DNA of 64,000 nt, taken from Pantoea sp. Ap-967 (GTDB taxonomy: Bacteria; Pseudomonadota; Gammaproteobacteria; Pseudomonadales; Pseudomonadaceae). The notes under the pieces were generated by a model that was given only the letters and a program-made list of their open reading frames with translations, made no database searches and was not told the DNA's origin. The position numbers were made by a program, and so were the translations under genes. The stretch spans positions 124,001 through 188,000 of the forward strand of contig NZ_VWXK01000009.1 of the NCBI RefSeq assembly GCF_011752565.1, written 5' to 3'. Shown here one piece after another: positions 60,972 through 64,000 of this stretch. Positions within the stretch are counted from its first letter, which is position 1; each line of letters opens with the position of its first letter.

Positions 60972-63224
60972 TCAGCCGGCCAGCAAGGCAGCCAGGCTGG
61001 CGTCGGCGCGCTGCAGTTGCTCGCGCAGCAGCGGGCCCAGGGCTTGGACCCCGGGCTTGTCGCAGGCCAAGGCCTGCGCCTCAAGCCCACGCAAGGTTGC
61101 CGCCAGGCCGCACAGTCCCATGGAGTCGCTGCTTCCGGCCAGGCGATGGGCCAGGTGCGTGACTTCCGTGCAGTCGCCGGCTTCCAGTGCCTCCAGCAAG
61201 GGCTGGCGCTGTTGCGCCAGGCCGTCACGCAGGCTGCCCAGCAGGCCGTGCAGCTTTTGCTCGCCCAACAGCGTGCGGTGGGTGTCCAGCAGCGCCTGGT
61301 CGAGCCAGGCAGCAGTGGCCGGCGCGCTCGCGGGCCCCTGCCCTGCCAGGGCCTGGCGCAAGCTGGCCAGTTTCAGAGGCTTGCCCAGCACCCCTTGCAT
61401 GCCGGCATCCAGGTAACTGCGCACCACCCCAGGCTGCACACTGGCCGTCAGGGCCAGGATGCGCGTGTGGCGGTTGGCTGTGCTACCCGCGCGCAATTGC
61501 CGGCACAGCTCCACGCCACTGATACCCGGCAGGTGCACGTCGAGCAGAATCAGGTCGAAGCGCCGCTGCGCGCACAGCTGCAAACCCTGTTCGGCATCGT
61601 CGGCCAGTTGCACCCTGTGCCCGTCGCGCTCCAGCAACCCGCTGGCCACCTCGCGGTTCAGGGCCACGTCTTCCACCACCAGGATGTTCAGCGGCGAGCT
61701 GCTGGCAATCGCCAGCGCCTGCACTGGAGCTGGCTGCACGCTTGCAAGTTCCAGCTCCAGCCAGAAGCAGCTGCCCTCGCCCTCCCGGCTGTGCACGCCA
61801 ATCTGCCCGCCCATCTGTTCAACCAAGTGCTTGCTGATCGCAAGCCCCAGGCCCGTGCCGCCATAGCGCCGCGCCACCGCCTCGCTGGCCTGGACGAAGC
61901 GCCCGAAAATCTTCGGCAACATGGCCGGGCAAATGCCGATGCCGTCGTCGGTTACGCTCAGGCGCAGGCGCTGGCGCCCGGCCAACGCCTGCAGCACCTG
62001 CACCTCGACCCGAATTTCGCCGCCCTCGGTAAACTTGATGGCATTGGCCAGCAAGTTGCTCAGCACCTGGCGCAGATACTGCTCGGCGCCATGCTGATGC
62101 GCAGCCAGTTGCGGGTCGATACGCCACAGCAACACGTTGTCGTTGGCCAGCGCGCGCGGCTCAAGCAACGTAACCACCTCGTCGCACAGCTGACGCAGGG
62201 AAAAATCCACGGCTTCAGGGTGGCTTTCACCTTCTTCCAGGCGGGCGAAGTACAACACCTCGTTGAGAATGCCCAACAGCCCCTCGCCGGCCTTGTACAG
62301 GGCCTCCAGGCGTTGCCGGTTCTGCCCGTCGAGCCCGGCGCCACGCAGCAGTTCGGCCATGCCCAGGATGCCGTTGAGCGGCGTTCGCAGCTCGTGGCTC
62401 ATGGTGGCCAGAAAGCGCGACTTGGCCAGGTTGGCGGCCTCTGCCTCGTTCTTGGCGTGCATCAGGCTTGCGGTGCGCCGCTCCACCCGCTTCTGCAGCT
62501 CATCGCGTTTACCCTGCAGGGCCCGGCGGTCGTTTTCACGGCGCTCGCTGTCGGTGAGAATGGCCCGGCGCATGTCATCCAGCGCCAGCGCCACGCTGTC
62601 GATTTCATCCGTGTGCGGCGAGCGGCGCTTGTTCAGGCGCAGCGGCTCGTGCCACTGCCCGGCGCCGATACGCCGGGCGAACTCGGCCATCACCTGCAGG
62701 TGCCGCGTCACCAGGCGGTAGAACAACCCCGACAGCGCCAGCGCCAGGCCACAGAGAAACACGCCCATCCACAGCAGGCTGGCAAGCCCGGTGGCGACCA
62801 GCCGCCGGTGCACCGCGCCGAGGTCGGTGCTCACCTCCAGCTCGCCCAACTGCCGCAGCGGCCCGGACGGTGGCTGGTAATCCAGGGCAAAGCGCTCGAC
62901 CCGTAACGGCCCCGTTGCCGTCGGGTCGCCCTGCTGCAAGGTGAAGTCGGGGCTGCTCAGGCGCACCAAGGCCACATCGGAAAAATCCACCAGGCCGCGC
63001 AACTGCACGTTCAGTTGCTCCTGGTTCAGGTCCCACAGGCTGCGCTCCAGGCTGGCCAGGTAGCCGGCGCGGATCAGCGCCATGCGCGTATCGATCTCGC
63101 GCATTTCCCGGCGGTATTCGAAGTACAACTGCACGCTGCTGGCCAGCACCGTGAAGCACAGGCTGAACAGCAGGATGAACAGCAGCAGCCGGCGCAGCAG
63201 GCCACCGGGTTGCAGGCGGCTCAT
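60972..63224 (-). CDS. aruS: Hybrid sensor histidine kinase AruS
   Basis: 750 residues. Membrane helices at about 10-32 and 148-168 bound a short periplasmic domain (33-147). A HAMP-like linker (169-225), coiled coil, HisKA with H277 (SHELRTPLNG), HATPase (NAIKF, DDGIGI, GGTGLGLAIS), receiver domain with D562 (LLDVHLPG) and a C-terminal HPt domain with H693 (AHRLAGSS) follow. This phosphorelay matches the AruS sensor of the arginine transaminase pathway. Its ATG overlaps the stop of the binding-protein gene (ATGA). Confidence 0.82.
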   Translation of the reverse strand: MSRLQPGGLLRRLLLFILLFSLCFTVLASSVQLYFEYRREMREIDTRMALIRAGYLASLERSLWDLNQEQLNVQLRGLVDFSDVALVRLSSPDFTLQQGDPTATGPLRVERFALDYQPPSGPLRQLGELEVSTDLGAVHRRLVATGLASLLWMGVFLCGLALALSGLFYRLVTRHLQVMAEFARRIGAGQWHEPLRLNKRRSPHTDEIDSVALALDDMRRAILTDSERRENDRRALQGKRDELQKRVERRTASLMHAKNEAEAANLAKSRFLATMSHELRTPLNGILGMAELLRGAGLDGQNRQRLEALYKAGEGLLGILNEVLYFARLEEGESHPEAVDFSLRQLCDEVVTLLEPRALANDNVLLWRIDPQLAAHQHGAEQYLRQVLSNLLANAIKFTEGGEIRVEVQVLQALAGRQRLRLSVTDDGIGICPAMLPKIFGRFVQASEAVARRYGGTGLGLAISKHLVEQMGGQIGVHSREGEGSCFWLELELASVQPAPVQALAIASSSPLNILVVEDVALNREVASGLLERDGHRVQLADDAEQGLQLCAQRRFDLILLDVHLPGISGVELCRQLRAGSTANRHTRILALTASVQPGVVRSYLDAGMQGVLGKPLKLASLRQALAGQGPASAPATAAWLDQALLDTHRTLLGEQKLHGLLGSLRDGLAQQRQPLLEALEAGDCTEVTHLAHRLAGSSDSMGLCGLAATLRGLEAQALACDKPGVQALGPLLREQLQRADASLAALLAG

Positions 63225-63985
63225 GGCTGGCGAACCATGTCGCGGTAGGTGACCTCGCTTTCCTGCAGCCAGCGCTCCAATTCGCCTGCATCAGCCATCT
63301 GCTGCAGCTGCGCGTCGATCTCGGCCATGTGCGCGCTCAACGGTGAGCGGCGCGACACGGCCACGCGCAGGTAGTCGACGCTCAGCGCCGGTGGCAGCGC
63401 AACGATGTCGCCAGCGCCGGGCAGGTGCTCGACGAACAGCTGGCCGGTGCGCCGCTCTTGGATCACGAAGTCGATGCGCCCGCGAATCAGCTTGCCGAAG
63501 TTCTGCCCGCTGCTGGAAACCCATTCAATGTTCTGGTGCTGGGCCACGAATTGGTCGAACGCCGGCCCATAGCTTTCGCCGAACAGCAGCCCGCCACGGT
63601 AGCGCGCCAGGTCCTCCAGCCGGTTGAAGGCCAATGGGTGCTGGCGGTTGGCGAACACCGCCACCTCCTCGCGCAGCACCGGCACCTTGGAAAAACGCAG
63701 GGTCTGCTCACGCTGCGCCGAGGTGTACGCCAGCACCACGTCCACCCGCCCCTCGGCGGCATCGAGCAGGCAGCGCTGCCAGTTGCCCAGTACCACCATC
63801 TCGACACGGTAGCCCAGCCGCCCGAACAACTCGCGCACCACCGTGGGTGCCAGCCCGCGGGGCTGCTTGCCGTCACTCCAGGACACCGGCGGGTACACCG
63901 GGTAGTCGCAATAGCGCACGCTGGTTGCCGCCTGCAGCGCAGTGCTGGCCAGCAGCGCCAGCAGGCCCAGCACGCTGCGCCTCAC
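63221..63985 (-). CDS. Periplasmic solute-binding (SBP_bac_3-type) sensor protein
   Basis: 254 residues; GTG start at 63985. Residues 1-19 are a signal peptide (LGLLALLASTALQA). The rest is a type-3 amino-acid-binding fold (VRYCDYPVYPPVSWSDG, LAPTVVRELFGRLGYRVEMV, VDVVLAYTSAQREQTLRFS). It overlaps the AruS gene by four bases and so probably presents a ligand to the kinase. The GTG start context (GTGA) suggests that a further gene, such as aruR, ends just to the right. The frame also stays open to the window edge. Confidence 0.78.
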   Translation of the reverse strand: MRRSVLGLLALLASTALQAATSVRYCDYPVYPPVSWSDGKQPRGLAPTVVRELFGRLGYRVEMVVLGNWQRCLLDAAEGRVDVVLAYTSAQREQTLRFSKVPVLREEVAVFANRQHPLAFNRLEDLARYRGGLLFGESYGPAFDQFVAQHQNIEWVSSSGQNFGKLIRGRIDFVIQERRTGQLFVEHLPGAGDIVALPPALSVDYLRVAVSRRSPLSAHMAEIDAQLQQMADAGELERWLQESEVTYRDMVRQP

Positions 63986-64000
63986 GCCGCCACGCTGGCG

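Noticed and set aside
61017..62906. A 629-codon frame opposite the AruS kinase
   Set aside because: The kinase has complete domain order on the minus strand; the antisense frame is Gln/His-rich without recognisable features.

Overview
The window is a stretch of Pseudomonas chromosome, most likely from the P. putida group. It has high GC and short gaps. Many short palindromic REP elements of the Pseudomonas type (core GTAGGAGCGGGCTTGCCCCG) sit between genes. The gene content is typical of the genus: arginine transaminase genes aruH/aruI, a class-2 argC, NrtR with pncA-pncB, and a GlnT/Glx ammonium cluster. No rRNA, tRNA, CRISPR array, prophage or insertion sequence was seen. I count 57 protein genes; two touch the window ends.

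Region by region. 1-7.5 kb: the end of an AbrB-family membrane protein, a DddP-like M24 metalloenzyme, a VOC protein, an orphan zinc-ribbon protein, an MFS exporter with tandem operator palindromes and a TetR regulator, an SH3/anchor envelope protein and a small exported protein. 7.5-10.3 kb: a LysR regulator divergent from argC, then a GNAT acetyltransferase. 10.5-15.9 kb: a tightly overlapping operon (AhpD-like protein, acyl-CoA-dehydrogenase-fold flavoprotein, ABC ATPase, binding protein, permease) divergent from an AraC regulator. 16-21.7 kb: an Rrf2 regulator divergent from an NDH-2-like flavoprotein, then two tandem paralogous chemoreceptors.

21.8-32.8 kb is the most interesting block. 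It holds two NCS1 permeases, two near-identical flavin reductases, an LLM flavin monooxygenase, a PF06684 protein, an alpha/beta hydrolase, an aldehyde dehydrogenase, a carboxymuconolactone-decarboxylase-like protein, a GntR regulator and a Nudix hydrolase. The operator palindrome TGGTATACCA (or a one-mismatch form) recurs at three promoters. The second permease has a sigma-54 promoter motif. I infer uptake and oxidative opening of a nitrogen heterocycle, by analogy with the Rut and pyridine pathways. The substrate is unknown.

33-39.7 kb: a nitrogen operon glnT-glxB-glxC-glxD-amt, with a sigma-54 promoter motif and a candidate operator for the divergent XRE-cupin regulator. 40-44.3 kb: a DMT exporter, NrtR, pncA-pncB (NAD salvage) and a DUF1543 protein. 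44.5-52.1 kb: a lipoprotein and an exported protein, then a peptide-type ABC importer operon ending in an NAD(P)H:quinone-type oxidoreductase, divergent from an Rrf2-type regulator with a perfect palindrome between them. 52.2-64 kb: the arginine transaminase locus (aruH, aruI), CoA ligase, acyl-CoA dehydrogenase, enoyl-CoA hydratase, an amino acid permease, hybrid kinase AruS and an overlapping periplasmic binding protein. The response regulator probably lies just beyond the right edge.
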